Shown: in pieces, positions 1-11,090 of the stretch
How the letters are laid out: each line of letters starts with the position of its first letter
Position numbering within the stretch: the stretch's first letter is position 1
DNA from: Paralithodes platypus
Lineage: Eukaryota; Arthropoda; Malacostraca; Decapoda; Lithodidae
Direction of reading: 5' to 3'
NCBI GenBank assembly: GCA_032716605.1
Contig: CM064495.1
Span: forward strand, 43,665,571-43,729,570
DNA: 64,000 bases
Position numbers and translations under genes: made by a program
The notes under the pieces: generated by a model
What the model saw: the letters and a program-made list of their open reading frames with translations, nothing else
Told to the model about the DNA's origin: nothing
Database searches by the model: none

Positions 1-560
1 TGACCCAATTTAGCTGCTTCAACTGCTTAGCCCAATCCGACTGCTTAGCTCAGTTCTAGTGTTCAACCCAATTTTACTGTTCGTCCCAGTTCGACTGCTC
101 GACTCAATTCGGTCAGTTCAATCGCTCCGGCCTATCTGAAAGCTCAGCCTGCTATGGCCTATTATACCTCTTAGCCCGATACCGTTCTGCCCAATATAAT
201 TGCTAGGCCTAAATTGCTGGCTAATTCATCCACTTGTCTCAATTCTACTATTAGGCCCAATATAACTGCCTAGCCCAATTTGTCTGTTCATCCCAATATA
301 TCCAATTTGAGAGGTCCACCAATACAACTGTCCAATCCAATTTGACTGCATGTAGAATTCAAACGCTTGGTCTAATTTGATTGCTCAGCCCTGTTTGTGC
401 AATTTGACCACTCGGACCAATTTGACCACTCGGACCAATTTCACCATTTGGCCAATTTGGGTCCAATTTGACCACTCAGTAGAATGTGACTGTTGGATAA
501 AATTAACCCGCTTTGTCCAATTTGACTGTGATTATCTCCGACTGATTTTCCCAGTCTAAA
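1..560. repeat. Degenerate 18-21 bp satellite
   Basis: The stretch is built from a decayed short unit of the type CCAATTTGACTGCTCGG. In the best-preserved part (about 400-475) two units of exactly 18 bp, CAATTTGACCACTCGGAC, sit side by side. Elsewhere the spacing drifts between about 17 and 22 bp. It runs off the left edge. Similar words (CCCAATT, CCCAGTTCAACCACTCG) reappear at about 4470-4560. The 60-residue open frame over 377-559 is just this repeat translated. Confidence 0.75.
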
Positions 561-1720
561 ATGGCAAGGAACGTGTCAAATCAGAAATTAGTCTCGACTT
601 AATATATACATTTCATTAGTAATATGTGTCAATTTACTATTATTCCCAAACTAATTTAAATATTTATCTGTTCATGACAGTCAAAATATTTTCTCCCCCT
701 ACTTTATCTTGGTAACAATCAAGAGCCCGACGGTACCGCAAAAGAACACTGAAGCCGCCCATTACTTATGAAGGCCACTGCCGCAGAACAGGGCCAAGAA
801 GTCCTGAGACAAAAGACTGTCGCAGACTGTGGTGGAGACTAGAGAACCCCCTTCAGGAAACATATATTACACCACGACCGATATTTTGAGTCTAACAGAG
901 AAAGAGCGCGAAAGAACAAAAACAAGTCTCTGAGTTAAACAAAAAATCATATCTGGTTCAGCTGCTTGGCTTATTGACAACTGCCCGTATAGTAGCCAGT
1001 AGTAGCTTATTTGTTTTAGTATCATTACTTAACATACTGTAAGTGTTGCTTAAAATGTAATACATTAAACTAGTTCATAATATTGAATGTTTGTTTTTGT
1101 CAGGTCGGCCGTCATAAAACTCACATCTGCTACTATAGTCTGTTTTACGCCATATGGCGGAACATTGAACCTCTTAGCCTATGATGTTCGTCCTCTACCA
1201 ACACCTTCACTGTGTGCACTATACGTGGGTTCCCACGTCCGCTGAGTGTTCTAGTTGTGTAATATATGTATTTAAAATATATTATCATCATCTCATTCTG
1301 TTTACTTGGCTGCTTGAGAGATCGGCAGCGTAATTATATTGATGAAATTATGAACAATACTTATCATTATATTATACTACTCGACTTTTAGTATTGTATG
1401 TTTCAGTCCCACAATGGCGTCCGATATCTGTATGTTAAGGTGGCTTAGCGTGGAGGATCAAAGTAGTGGCTGGGTAGAAAGAAGTGCTGCTACAATCGGC
1501 GACAATACAGACTTTGCCTTCACGACCTCCAACCTCGTCTATTGGGAGCAAGAATTGCAAAGTGGTTGACAGTATCCGCTTTCTTGCTACCCTTCACCAT
1601 GATGTGTAGTACTAATTATTGTGGCTACGAACCAGAAACATGAGCTGTGAACTTCTTGCGATATTTGACCTTCAGTTATTGTTTTATTGTAGTATTAATG
1701 TAAATTAATTATTATACTCA
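561..1720. other. AT-rich DNA, no recognised gene
   Basis: No repeat family recognised. A 51-codon open frame starts at 1414 (MASDICMLRW...) and stops at 1569. It lies just downstream of a pyrimidine stretch ending in TTTCAG that could pass as a 3' splice site. It has no recognisable domain, and its length is within chance expectation. Confidence 0.3.
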
Positions 1721-1956
1721 TTAACCCTTTTCACGCACGTGTGGACGCAGGGATTGCCGATTAGCAATCAGAAATATAGTTATCTCAATCTTATAATTAC
1801 CTCTCCAAAATTAGTTTTCTGTCCACAGCTAACTCAAAGACAACTGCAGAGGTTGACGTAAATAAACTAAAGGTTTCTAAACACCCCTGATGGTCACAAA
1901 GGCTTTAAAGTATCCCAGCATAGGTTCAAATCGCGTCCTGTGTGTGAAAGGGTTAA
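1721..1956. mobile_element. piggyBac-like TTAA MITE (family A)
   Basis: The 236-bp element is bounded by TTAA at 1721-1724 and TTAA at 1953-1956. The left end reads CCCTTTTCACGCACG and the right end is GTGTGTGAAAGGG, so the termini are inverted copies that stay alignable for about 25-30 bp (both arms go on to GGACGC..GATT). TTAA target duplication with ends starting CCC is the hallmark of piggyBac elements. There is no transposase, so it is a non-autonomous derivative. The short open frames inside and antisense to it are incidental. Confidence 0.75.
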
Positions 1957-3040
1957 AAGAAGTAGGAAACAATGTAGTCTCCCCATTTCTGTATAGACAT
2001 ACCCGTCAAAACTTAAAAAAAAACGAATCACCCAACAGAACGTGTGTCTGTTTCCTGTATCTTCGATTGTACTGAAAGTAAAGATCTTTTTCTTAATTCT
2101 TAAACTCGAATATCTTGTTGCTACAGTCACCCAGGGAATAAACAGTTAAGAATATCACATTACCCATTGACTCCTAATTACAATATACATTAGTGTACGG
2201 TTAAATGTATTACAATAGAAATGTCGTTATCTGATCGCAAGAGCTTAGCTTTTCTTATGTTCAGTATTTTATCGTCCTTGTGTTTAGTGAAGTATGCCAA
2301 GATAAATGTAAGTGTAATACAGGAAGGAATACAACACAAGCTCAATTCTTATGGCTAACCTGGATTCTTGCACAACCCGATACAGCTATTGCCCTTACAT
2401 GATTTTATTTCCTTCCTATTGTTTTGATGGACTAATTGTCGTTTGCCTGATCTTTAAGGTACAGATAGATTGGTATACCATGAACTGGATTTGTTATACT
2501 GCACCTGGGGATACATGATAATAAAGCTAACCTACACACTTTCCCACAAGAGAAAGTTAGTCTTATTAGACCTTATGTTTAACATAAACTAATTAACACT
2601 ATGTTGACATTGATAATGCGCCTATAAAGGATTAAATATCCAAGATGTCAATCACTATTTCTAGAAGACTATGGACCCCATTCTGCCCTCATCTCTGCAT
2701 CCCTACTTAGTATTTGTATTTATTGTTCACCTGACCGTATTTAGTACTAGGTATGCAACATGGTGAATATGCAGAATAAAAACCCCAAGATGTCAAAAAG
2801 CTACCTCCAGAAAACTTTGTCTCCTACCCCCTTCTCCTCCCCCACCCCCCAAATACCGTCTTAGCTATACGGCCTCCTGCTGGCACTCGGCACAAAAGGA
2901 TACTCGAGGTCGGACATTTAAAAATATGTATATAAGTTTCAGGAACTTTTTAATTACCGTCACATCTCAGCTTGCTAATGGCTGGCCCATGAAAATATCT
3001 TTGCTTCTCCTGGCACTTGGGGAGGGAATTTTAGCCCGTC
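1957..3040. other. No gene seen
   Basis: AT-rich unique-looking sequence. No open frame above background, no clear repeat family. A short C-rich stretch lies at about 2825-2850. Confidence 0.4.
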
Positions 3041-3046
3041 GCTTCT

Positions 3047-3465
3047 GTGTGCGCTGAATATCCCGACGCTGTTTCTCTCACTCACAAATATTAGGATAAC
3101 ACACTGGACACGGTTTTTTGGGGGCAGTTTGTGCTTGTGTGAGTGTGTATATGTGTGTTTTCGTGAGTGTTTAAACATCTGTGTGTGTGTGGGGAAGGGG
3201 AGCGTTTGAGTATGGGTTGATGTATTTTTGTGCATGCGTTTTATGTGTGCTCTGAATACCCCGCCGTTGTTTCTCTCACTCACAAATATTATGATAACAC
3301 ACTGACCGCAAGGTCTTAGGAAGTTTGTGCGAGTGTGAATGTATGTGCGTGTGTTTGTGTATGTTTCTATGTTGTGGGGTGGGTATGAGAGGAGGGGTCG
3401 TATGAATTGTGTGTGAGTGTGTGTGTATGTGTGTGTGTTCGTTCGTTGAATATGCCGCCGTTGCA
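3047..3465. repeat. ~197-bp tandem duplication with GT tracts
   Basis: The word GTGTGCKCTGAATA starts at 3047 and again at 3245, with a third partial start (GTTGAATATGCCGCCG) at about 3445. Between them TGTTTCTCTCACTCACAAAT and ATAACACACTG are repeated in register, followed each time by a GT-rich segment. The 163-residue minus-strand frame (2975-3466) is the Thr/His-rich translation of these CA/GT stretches, so I do not call it a gene. Confidence 0.7.
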
Positions 3466-3469
3466 TATA

Positions 3470-3941
3470 TGCATTTGTTTGTGTATTAATAATAATCAGG
3501 AATTATTAACGACATGCAATGAGACTGACAGTACGCAACTCCCAAACCAATGTTATCTGAGGTGCTCGGTAGATTAAACTAGTCTCCCATAAAGCGCTGA
3601 CATACTCCCAAGGACGTAGGATGTAGGCAAATTACCAACCTGTACACTTTTATTATTCACATACATAATAGGTTGTTGATATAATCCTCACCTGTCAAGA
3701 GTGGAGCTCACACCCTCACCTCCTGAGCTTGTGACTACAAATGTATAGTGCCAATTCCATTACACACGTAAGTAAGGGGCTATCACACTTGCCACTATTT
3801 CCGTGGTTTCTCGTCTATTTTCCGTGGTCTTGCCGACAATCCACGCTACCCAAGCAAGTTGGGAGATCTTCGTCTATCCACGGAAATGTTCGGGCGTGAA
3901 TTAGTAGGCTATGTCATGGAAATACATTAAATTTCTCATAT

Positions 3942-3945
<4 letters not shown>
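3470..3945. other. No gene seen
   Basis: Mixed-composition sequence without recognisable repeat or coding signal. Confidence 0.35.

Positions 3946-4000
<55 letters not shown>
3946..4000. repeat. (AT)n microsatellite
   Basis: About 55 bp of uninterrupted TA dinucleotide. Confidence 0.95.
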
Positions 4001-4001
<1 letters not shown>

Positions 4002-4270
4002 TATATATATTAAACTAGATAAGTTTTAATATATCTAATGATAATGTGATAGGTGATATTAAGCCAACCAATCAGGTGGTTCATTCTTTAGCATACGTAT
4101 CGGGTGAGGATTTTCTGCCAAGTTGACCCTTGGAGGATCATGACGCGTTTTGACAGTTTATATGTTGGCTATCATTACATTATTATATTCAGCTTATGAT
4201 TAACTTGTGGGAGCTAAAGAGATAATCGAGATAGTATGTACCCCTTTGATTCCTATATATCCTTTCTATA

Positions 4271-4480
4271 TTGTGTGAAATTACAAAAAGCAGAGAAGAA
4301 AGACAGAAACGTGGCCTAGATCAAATTAAGATCATACGTAGTGAAGAATTCAAGCTAAGAGTTGAGGTGGCACAACGCACGGGGGCCTTAAATTGGCTCC
4401 CTTCATTGCCAATGCAGGATAAAGGCTTCAGCTTAAAACAAACGACCTCTCAGCCATATTTGAATCCATGACCCAATTCG
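4271..4480 (+). pseudogene. Retroelement protein remnant (GA-x-WL-x-x-LP motif)
   Basis: A 66-residue frame contains RTGALNWLPSLPMQDKGFSL at about residues 36-55. This resembles a conserved block, G-A-S-x-W-L-x-x-L-P-x-x-x-x-G-F, that I associate with protein fragments of repetitive retroelement-type open frames in many invertebrate and fish genomes. The usual continuation (a second Lys/Phe/Arg-Asp block and a CxC cluster) is missing: the frame stops within 16 residues, so this is at best a short decayed fragment. The assignment is from memory of the motif. The exact element class is not established, and chance similarity cannot be excluded. Confidence 0.45.
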
Positions 4481-5060
4481 AAAAAATCGATCTATATATT
4501 CAATGTTGCTGTTCTGCCCAGTTCAACCACTCGAATCAACGACCCAATTAGAAAATAGCAACAGTTTGCATGAATTTATGTGACACTCAGTCATGTTGCA
4601 CTTAGGACATGCATTCATGCTTTACTGAACACTCTTGTCTGTCTTTATTTGGCATGTGTAAATATTAAATTTGTAGTCTCTCCTCCCACCTTCTCTCATT
4701 CCTTTCTTTTTTGCTTCATTCTCCGTGTCCCGCTCTCACCATAGCCCTATTCTCCACCTAAAACACATAGCCTACCAAGCCCTCGGTAAAAATGTTCTCC
4801 CTCCCCTACCCAACCAGCCAACCTCCTTTTCAGCCTCGCCTCTCAAAAATTACGACAAAAATATTCCGGGTGGAGGTACGCAGGAACTTTCATTAACACC
4901 TTCCATCGCGGGGGTTAATCTAGTAACTGTAGCTCACCTTAAAATTTAATCCCCGGCCATCGATTCCTTTCTACGTGTATGTGCTCCCGGGAGAGATGGT
5001 GCAGGCCGACCTTGTTCCCCTGTGGTGCTTGGTGCTGGTACGGTGGGCCAGCTGGGATGG
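4481..5060. other. No gene seen
   Basis: Starts with decayed words of the satellite at the left edge of the window (CCCAATT, GTTCAACCACTCG to about 4560). The rest is mixed sequence. The small frame at 4725-4949 has no recognisable domain. Confidence 0.35.
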
Positions 5061-5105
5061 GGTGCTGGAGTGCTGATGGAGAGGGAGAGAGAGAGGCTGG
5101 TGGTG

Positions 5106-5232
5106 GATCGAGAGGGAAATGGAGAGGAAGATAATGGTTAGGAAAGATAGCGAAAAGGGGGGGGGGGGGATCGAGAGGGAAATGGAGAGAGGATGATAAT
5201 AGTTAGGAAAGATAGCGAAAATGGTTGGGGAA
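5106..5232. repeat. 63-bp tandem duplication with a 13-G tract
   Basis: GATCGAGAGGGAAATGGAGAG occurs at 5106 and again at about 5169, each followed by GATAAT.GTTAGGAAAGATAGCGAAAA. The copies are separated by a run of 13 G (5157-5169). Confidence 0.8.
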
Positions 5233-5619
5233 GAGATGCTGATAAGAGAAGAGATGGGAGCCTTGGGATGGTTAATTAATAATTAGTTGTCAGTTTATGA
5301 TGGTCTAAAATTCTAATATCATGCCATGCAGTTCAAATATCTAAGCGCTGAGCAGTATCGATAGCTTATCGCAGCTCTGGGATTGGTTGATGCTTTCCAG
5401 TATATAAGGCACCTATGGATTTCACGACTAATTTTATGAGTTTCTGAGCTGATAATGTGTTTCATATATTTCTTTTATACCTAGAGATTCGAATATTGTT
5501 AACTTGATTGTTAAATTTCCTTGTAGCTGTATAGGCTATATGGAAAATAATACATCTGGAATAAGGGAACCTCTCCGAATAAACCTAATACACTTCAATT
5601 TGTCTCTCTTCTTGCTTCT

Positions 5620-5920
5620 ACTCATCCTTCTCATCTTCCTTCCCACTCATCCCTCTCATCTTCCTTCCCACTCATCCCTCTTGCCTTGCTTTCCACTCAT
5701 GCTGCTTCCCACTCATCCCTCTCATCTTGGTTTCCACTAACCCCTTGCTTACCACTCATCCCTTTCATATTGCTTTACACTCATACCTTTCATTTTACTT
5801 CCCACTCATCCCTCTCGTCTTGGTTTCCACTCATCCCTTTCATCCCTCTCATCTTCCTTCCCACTCGTCCCTATTATCTTACATACCACTCATCCCTCTC
5901 ATCTTGCATCCCGCACATCG
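5620..5920. repeat. ~25-27 bp pyrimidine-rich minisatellite
   Basis: Imperfect tandem units of the type TTCCCACTCATCCCTCTCATCT run through the interval, about eleven units by eye. The overlapping open frames here (5504-6128) are its Ser/His/Leu/Pro-rich translation. Confidence 0.85.
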
Positions 5921-6378
5921 CTATCATTACGTATCTACATTTTACCAAGTCGCCAGATCCCTCCTCTATTCTCCATACGATCACCAAATCCCTCTAATAC
6001 ATGTCATCTGTAATTGCCTTTCTTCATGCCACACAAGGCATTTTTTTCCGGCCTTATCTCTTGCCTGTTACCGATTATGGCTGCCACCTATCACCACCTT
6101 TTGGATGATGGTGGCTTCAGTTACTTGATTTATTTACTGTCGTCATCAATTAAATTAAAGGTACTAATTTAATACTAGAGTGTATTCATCGACTTGTGTG
6201 ACTGACCTTAGTGTTATATTTTTTATTTTTATATATGAATCTCTAACGAAGGTCATAAAGAGGCTAGTAAAACGTCCCCAAAATGCTGAGGTCTTCACAT
6301 CACACCTGTCTGCTCATCGTTAATAACCACATCACTGTTCCATGCATAATGAATCACCATGTCACCCTCTGTCCATCA
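5921..6378. other. No gene seen
   Basis: Mixed sequence with decayed ATCACCA/TCATC words, possibly a fringe of the adjacent pyrimidine repeat. No coding signal. Confidence 0.3.
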
Positions 6379-6716
6379 TTAACCCCTTCACCACCATTAC
6401 GTAATTGTTGTCATATTTTGATTACCATTAGACGATTTTCTTTTGTTTATAGTCTACCTCTACGACTCAAATGGGTAAACATGATCTCAATAAACCCTCT
6501 TATTAACATAGGTCCTTCTTAGAACATATAAAATCGTATAATTTTTGCCAGAATAAAAAGAAGTATTTTGTGTATAGTCTACCCCTACGACTCAAATGGG
6601 TAAACATGATCTCAATAAACCCTCTTATTAACATAGGTCCTTCTTAAAATTCATAAAATCGACTAATGTTAGCCAGAATCTAAGGTAAAAAGACGTCATG
6701 GTGCTGAAGGGGTTAA
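6379..6716. mobile_element. TTAA MITE family B, copy 1, with internal duplication
   Basis: TTAACCCCTTCACCACCATTA at the left is mirrored by TCATGGTGCTGAAGGGGTTAA at the right. The subterminal words ATTAGACGATTTT and AAAATCG.CTAAT are also inverted, so the whole element can fold back. An internal 125-bp segment (about 6441-6565) is repeated in tandem (about 6566-6690): AGTCTACCTCTACGACTC at 6451 recurs at 6576. It encodes nothing. TTAA flanks suggest mobilisation by a piggyBac-type transposase (inference). Other copies: 11943, 39880, 44735, 47457 and 63564. Confidence 0.8.
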
Positions 6717-8160
6717 TCTACAATCAGTAAATTGTCATGCTTGTAAGTTAGCAAATTATACCATTGGAGCTTCATTATTTATGAATCACATTTTGATACC
6801 TAACTTAATGATCACATCACCTTTCGACACGACACTTAATCATCATATCACCTTTCAACACCAAATCACATTATATAATTTTACATGTTGCATAAGTGCC
6901 AATTCAAATGTTTAAACACTATAAACGTTCTGTTTCAACTTGTTCATATATTAAATTTACCAAATCGCCTTTCTACACATTACTAATTTAACCTTGATAT
7001 CCATCACTCAATCACCAGATCACACTTTTTACTCCTCCCCCTCACTTCCTTCATCACCGCCGCCTTAAAAGCCTTTCATGAACGTCCTTCAAGTCTGTAA
7101 TTACTCATTTATGGCTGATGGTAAAAGGCTGGGATAGAGAGTTAATGGGGAGGATGACATTAGCATACGGGACCTACGGCGCCGGAGTGGCCTGGACGGA
7201 ACTTATTTGAACACTATCTTATTTTTTATCGTAGAATATAAAAGCAAATTATGTTACCACAACTTCATTGTGTGTAATAAGTTCCAAACAACTCTACTTA
7301 TAGTTTGCGAATAAGCAACATATTTCCTCTCTCTCTCTCTCTCTCTGTTAACATTGTTTTGAAGTACCGGTAACTCGATCGTAGATCTAAAAATATTGAG
7401 ACTGCTGGAAGAATTTCAAAAGATATAAGCACTATTCAATTTAGAATACCTGGCAGGCAGACCAATGAGTAATGATGTTATAGTTAGGTCATATTATGTG
7501 CAGAAACGGGTTTTGTTTATTTATCCATAATTATGATTCCATCAATGAAGTTGAGTGGTGTCATGATCCGTCTGTCTGCCATTCTGTGCTAATTCTAGTA
7601 GCTACTCACATAACTTAACTTTCGTTTAGATTGTTTGACTCATCATTCTCTATCCAGAGATCATCAATTGGGATATTTGCTCGATTATGAAATGAGGTTA
7701 GTCGGGTCCTTAGACTTTCATATCTATATACTGTGGGTGATAACACTTGGTCAATTATCGAAATTAAGTACAGGTATGTTGTTTTTTGGTAATCGTAGTG
7801 GGGGCTGTGGATAATATACAGTATATATTTGGAAATTGTCACCCTACATTTCGAGATTGAGTTTTTACTTGGAATGTATATAAAGCTCGGAACACTCCCT
7901 CAACCCATGTTTCCCTCATCCTATGATTTAAATTGCTTCAAACTCCGTGTGTCCTGGCATTTTGGCTCAAACGTTCCTTGATTTTGGCCCTGTCACACTA
8001 TCAACTCTGGGGGAGGCACTAGTCAGAGGATGTTCTGCCTTGTATCTCCTTCATCCACATAGAAAAATATAATAAAATATGACCTACACACAGTTTTGAA
8101 CCAATTGAGATACAAAGCTAGCCTATAATTATACACTTCCATGGGAAATATACAGCAGTA
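6717..8160. other. AT-rich DNA with decayed short repeats, no gene
   Basis: About 6780-7060 holds loosely repeated ATCACATCACCTTTC-type words. A (CT)10 tract lies at 7326-7346. The small frame at 7615-7842 (minus) shows no domain. Confidence 0.35.
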
Positions 8161-8190
8161 GAGAGAGAGAGAGGAGGGGGGGGGGGGGGG
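8161..8190. repeat. (GA)n followed by a 15-G tract
   Basis: GA dinucleotides pass directly into a run of 15 G (8176-8190). Minus-strand open frames here are Pro/Ser/Leu translations of the tract. Confidence 0.9.
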
Positions 8191-8533
8191 CAAGAAAAGA
8201 GGGAGACAAAATGGGCGCAAGTGAGGGAGAAAGAAGCACACTGAGGAGCTGGGGTGACAGGCGTGGTGGTGGTGGAGGCAGTAAGAGACGGCCTGCGACC
8301 CTCTCCTCCACCACTACCCTCCCCCACCCTCACCCCGTAGTATTATGCTGTGTTATTGGAGGCTCCTGTTTAGCATAGAAATGGCGACGGCACCTGATGG
8401 ACTGCCGTCACATTGTCTCATAATTTACGCTTAAATCGGTCAAAGGACGCGTCTCTCCCCCTGCGTGAATGTAACGCTCCGGACTCTGATCTAAGTAGGG
8501 TTACATTATAGTACGGGAATAAGGGAGATTTTC

Positions 8534-8756
8534 ACTATAGTCCGTTCATTCTGGGTTGGGCAGAAATCGTAACCTCTAATCTCTGTAACTCAAAAAGGGC
8601 ATGAGCAAATTAGCTGTTAATTTATACACATATTCCCTGGCCAAATCTTCCTATTTGGTTGAAATATTAGCTCGATTACTCTAGTCCTTTTTGAGTTATG
8701 ACTTGAGAGGTTAGGGGTTACGATTTCTGCCCAACCTAGAATGAACGGACTATAGT
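8534..8756. mobile_element. TA-flanked fold-back MITE family D, copy 1
   Basis: The 223-bp element has long inverted ends: ACTATAGTCCGTTCATTCTG at 8534 against its mirror ending GAACGGACTATAGT at 8756. The arms match over about 45 bp, including GGGCAGAAATCGTAACCTCT. The centre has a conserved CTCTGTAACTCAAAAAGGGC / TCCTTTTTGAGTTATGA inverted pair. The TA at each tip fits a Tc1/mariner-type target duplication (inference). Related copies: 15219 and 33533. Confidence 0.8.
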
Positions 8757-8909
8757 ACGCCATATAGAGTATTGAAAAATATAGCATAGCTGAATACTTA
8801 CAATAGCCATAGGTTCTTTGATAACCATGACATACTCCTTCAGTCCATATCGTCTTTTATTTCTGTTTACTTCCAAATTTATTTAGTGAATAATAATTCT
8901 ATAAAAATA
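8757..8909. other. No gene seen
   Basis: Short AT-rich spacer. Confidence 0.3.
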
Positions 8910-9480
8910 CATCAGTAATCCGAGGCCTGTTTGATACTGACAAAAGGCACCGAATGTAATCATCAATCCAGTATCCGTTTCATACTGACGAAAGTACCGA
9001 ATGTCATCAGTAATCGTGTCTTCTTTTCATAATAAACGGAGCATAGAACGCCATTTAGAGAACTATAAAACGTAGAACAAACGAACCATGTTGCTATTGA
9101 GATGTTAATCCGAAGTAAGCATTGTACTATTTTCCATGTCACCAGTATCGACCTCCATAATGAATCCAGTTAAACATAATTACGTGCAAATATTAACTGT
9201 CATGAGTGTTTTATACTGACGAAGGCACCCAGTGTCATTATTAGTTGGTCCCTGTTTCATACCGACGAAGGTACCGTATGTCTTCAGTAGTTAGTCCCTG
9301 TTTCATACCGACGAAGGTACCGAATGTCGTCAGTAGTTCGGTCTTTGATTCATACTCACGAGGATAGTGAAAGTCGTTAGTAGTTCGGTCTTTGTTTCAT
9401 ACTGACGAGAAGAGTGAAAGTCGTCAGTAGTTCGGTCTTTGTTTTATACTGACGAAGGCACTGAATGTCGTCAGTAGTGC
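8910..9480. repeat. 46-47 bp minisatellite with a hairpin in each unit
   Basis: The unit is TTTCATACTGACGAAGGTACCGAATGTCGTCAGTAGTTCGGTCTTTG. In the regular part the CAT(A) of successive units starts at 9258, 9304, 9351, 9398 and 9445, a spacing of 46-47 bp. More decayed units extend back to about 8910. Each unit contains the inverted pair ACTGACGA...TCGTCAGT. Confidence 0.85.
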
Positions 9481-9619
9481 CTGTAGTAGCAATAGCTTGG
9501 TCTCTGTGTCCTGAAGGGCGTGCACATCCCAGGCCGTTACTGACTTGTGCTCCCAGAATAGCAATATGCCCGCTAGGAATTAATTGCGGCGATATACACG
9601 CTTATACATGCAAATGGTA

Positions 9620-10270
9620 GTTTGTTTTAAAGCAGGCATCTGAAGGCGCGCGCTCTCTCTCTCTTAATTGTTATGTGTTCTGATGTTACGTGTTCTGGTG
9701 GGGCGTTTTCTTGTCTTGTGTAAATGTGCTCGCCTATTTGTTCTTGTGTTAATTATGGGTTGTATGTTCTTGTGCTTGTTGTTTTAAAGCAGTCATCTGA
9801 AGGCGCGCGCTCATGTAGTTATGTATTTTTGTGTAATATTTTCTAGTGATAGACCTACTTGTTTTTGCGCTTTGTGTTCTTGTATTGTGTGTTATCTTGT
9901 TTGTTCTATTGTTAAGTGTCCTTGTGATGTGTGTTATGGATTGTGCATTCTTGTGATAACTATGTGTTCTTTGATGTGTTCTTGTGTGGTAAGTGTTCTT
10001 GTGTTAGCTGACGTGTTCTTGGGTTATATGTTCTTGCTTTTGAGTCCTTAGTGTTCTTGTGTTGTGCCATGTGATTGTGTGTGTTTTAAAACTGGCATCT
10101 GAAGAATATCTGAAGAATATTAGGGTCATTGTGTTTATTTTAAAACAGTAATTTTTGGTCTCAAATATTTTCATGACTTCTGTGATATTGTGTTTGCATA
10201 ATTATACTGTATGTACTGTACTGTGATATGTGCTATTAATTTGGTTTTAAAACAGGCATCAGAGGGCAGG
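9620..10270. repeat. Irregular GTGTTCTTGTG repeats with recurring leader
   Basis: The leader TTTAAAGCAGGCATCTGAAGG occurs at about 9627, 9782, 10084 and 10239 in variant forms. Between them the word GTGTTCTTGTG is loosely iterated. The 76-residue Cys/Val/Leu frame at 9821-10051 is its translation. Confidence 0.6.
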
Positions 10271-10309
10271 TTTTCTCTTAATTGGTATGTGTCCTTGTCA
10301 GTGCTTAGC

Positions 10310-10405
10310 AAGTGTGGGTGGTGGTGATGATGATTGTGGTGGTGGTGGTTGAGGTGGAGGAGGAGGAGGTGGTGGTCGTGGTCGTGGTGTGGTGAGTTGG
10401 CTAAA
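10310..10405. repeat. GGT/GGA-rich trinucleotide tract
   Basis: Imperfect GGTGGT/GATGAT/GGAGGA runs. The minus-strand His-rich frame here is its shadow. Confidence 0.7.
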
Positions 10406-10599
10406 TCGTCGTCCGCCACCTAATGTCCTCTACCATGCCTTATTAATTCTACGAGACAGATGTACGGTAGTTAGGGGCATGATGGTGCATTGGAGTGATT
10501 GTTAAAGTAGCTTAGATAGAGAAACGAGTAATGTGTTTGCTTCTTGCCTTTCTATTTTCTAGTACTCTTCCGTTTTGTTATTTTACTCTGACCACCATT

Positions 10600-11090
10600 T
10601 GGCACCCACACAGTCACTCGCTCTCACCCCCCCCCCCCCTCTCTCTCTTTCACTCACACACACACTTTGTACTCCTTTGTACACACAGTCACTCACTCTC
10701 TCTCCCTTCCTCCTCGTTATCACCCCTCTTGATACCGTCTACTCATCTCCTTACTCTACTTTTTTTTCCCGTACCCCTCTTTCTCCCCCTCTCCCTCTTC
10801 TAAATCTCCCTGCCTACTTTCGTCTCTAGCTTTTTAAATCGTCCCTCTCTACTCCTATATTTTTCTATCTCGTCCCCTACCTTCGAAATTTATCTTTCCT
10901 TGTTTCTCGCAGTTTTGTACTCCTCTAAACAAAATTTTAATCTCTCTCTCTCACTCACTCCTACTTCTCCCATTTTATCTCAATCCTCTGCTTGTCTTCC
11001 TATATTTCCTTCTCTCGCCTCCTACCTCCCTCCCTCTCCCCACTACTTCTTTCTGTCTGCCATATCTCTCTCTCTCTCTCTCCGGCGGCT
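10600..11090. repeat. Pyrimidine-rich low-complexity tract
   Basis: C(13) near 10627-10639, then CT- and CA-rich stretches and (TC)10 at about 11062-11082. Open frames on either strand are Ser/Leu/Pro-rich translations. Confidence 0.75.

Noticed and set aside
2975..3466. 163-residue minus-strand frame
   Set aside because: Thr/His/Tyr-rich translation of CA/GT tracts within a 197-bp DNA duplication; no domain.
4893..4918. TTAACACC...GGGGTTAA as a mini TTAA element
   Set aside because: Only 26 bp with poorly matching ends; chance or an unprovable excision footprint.
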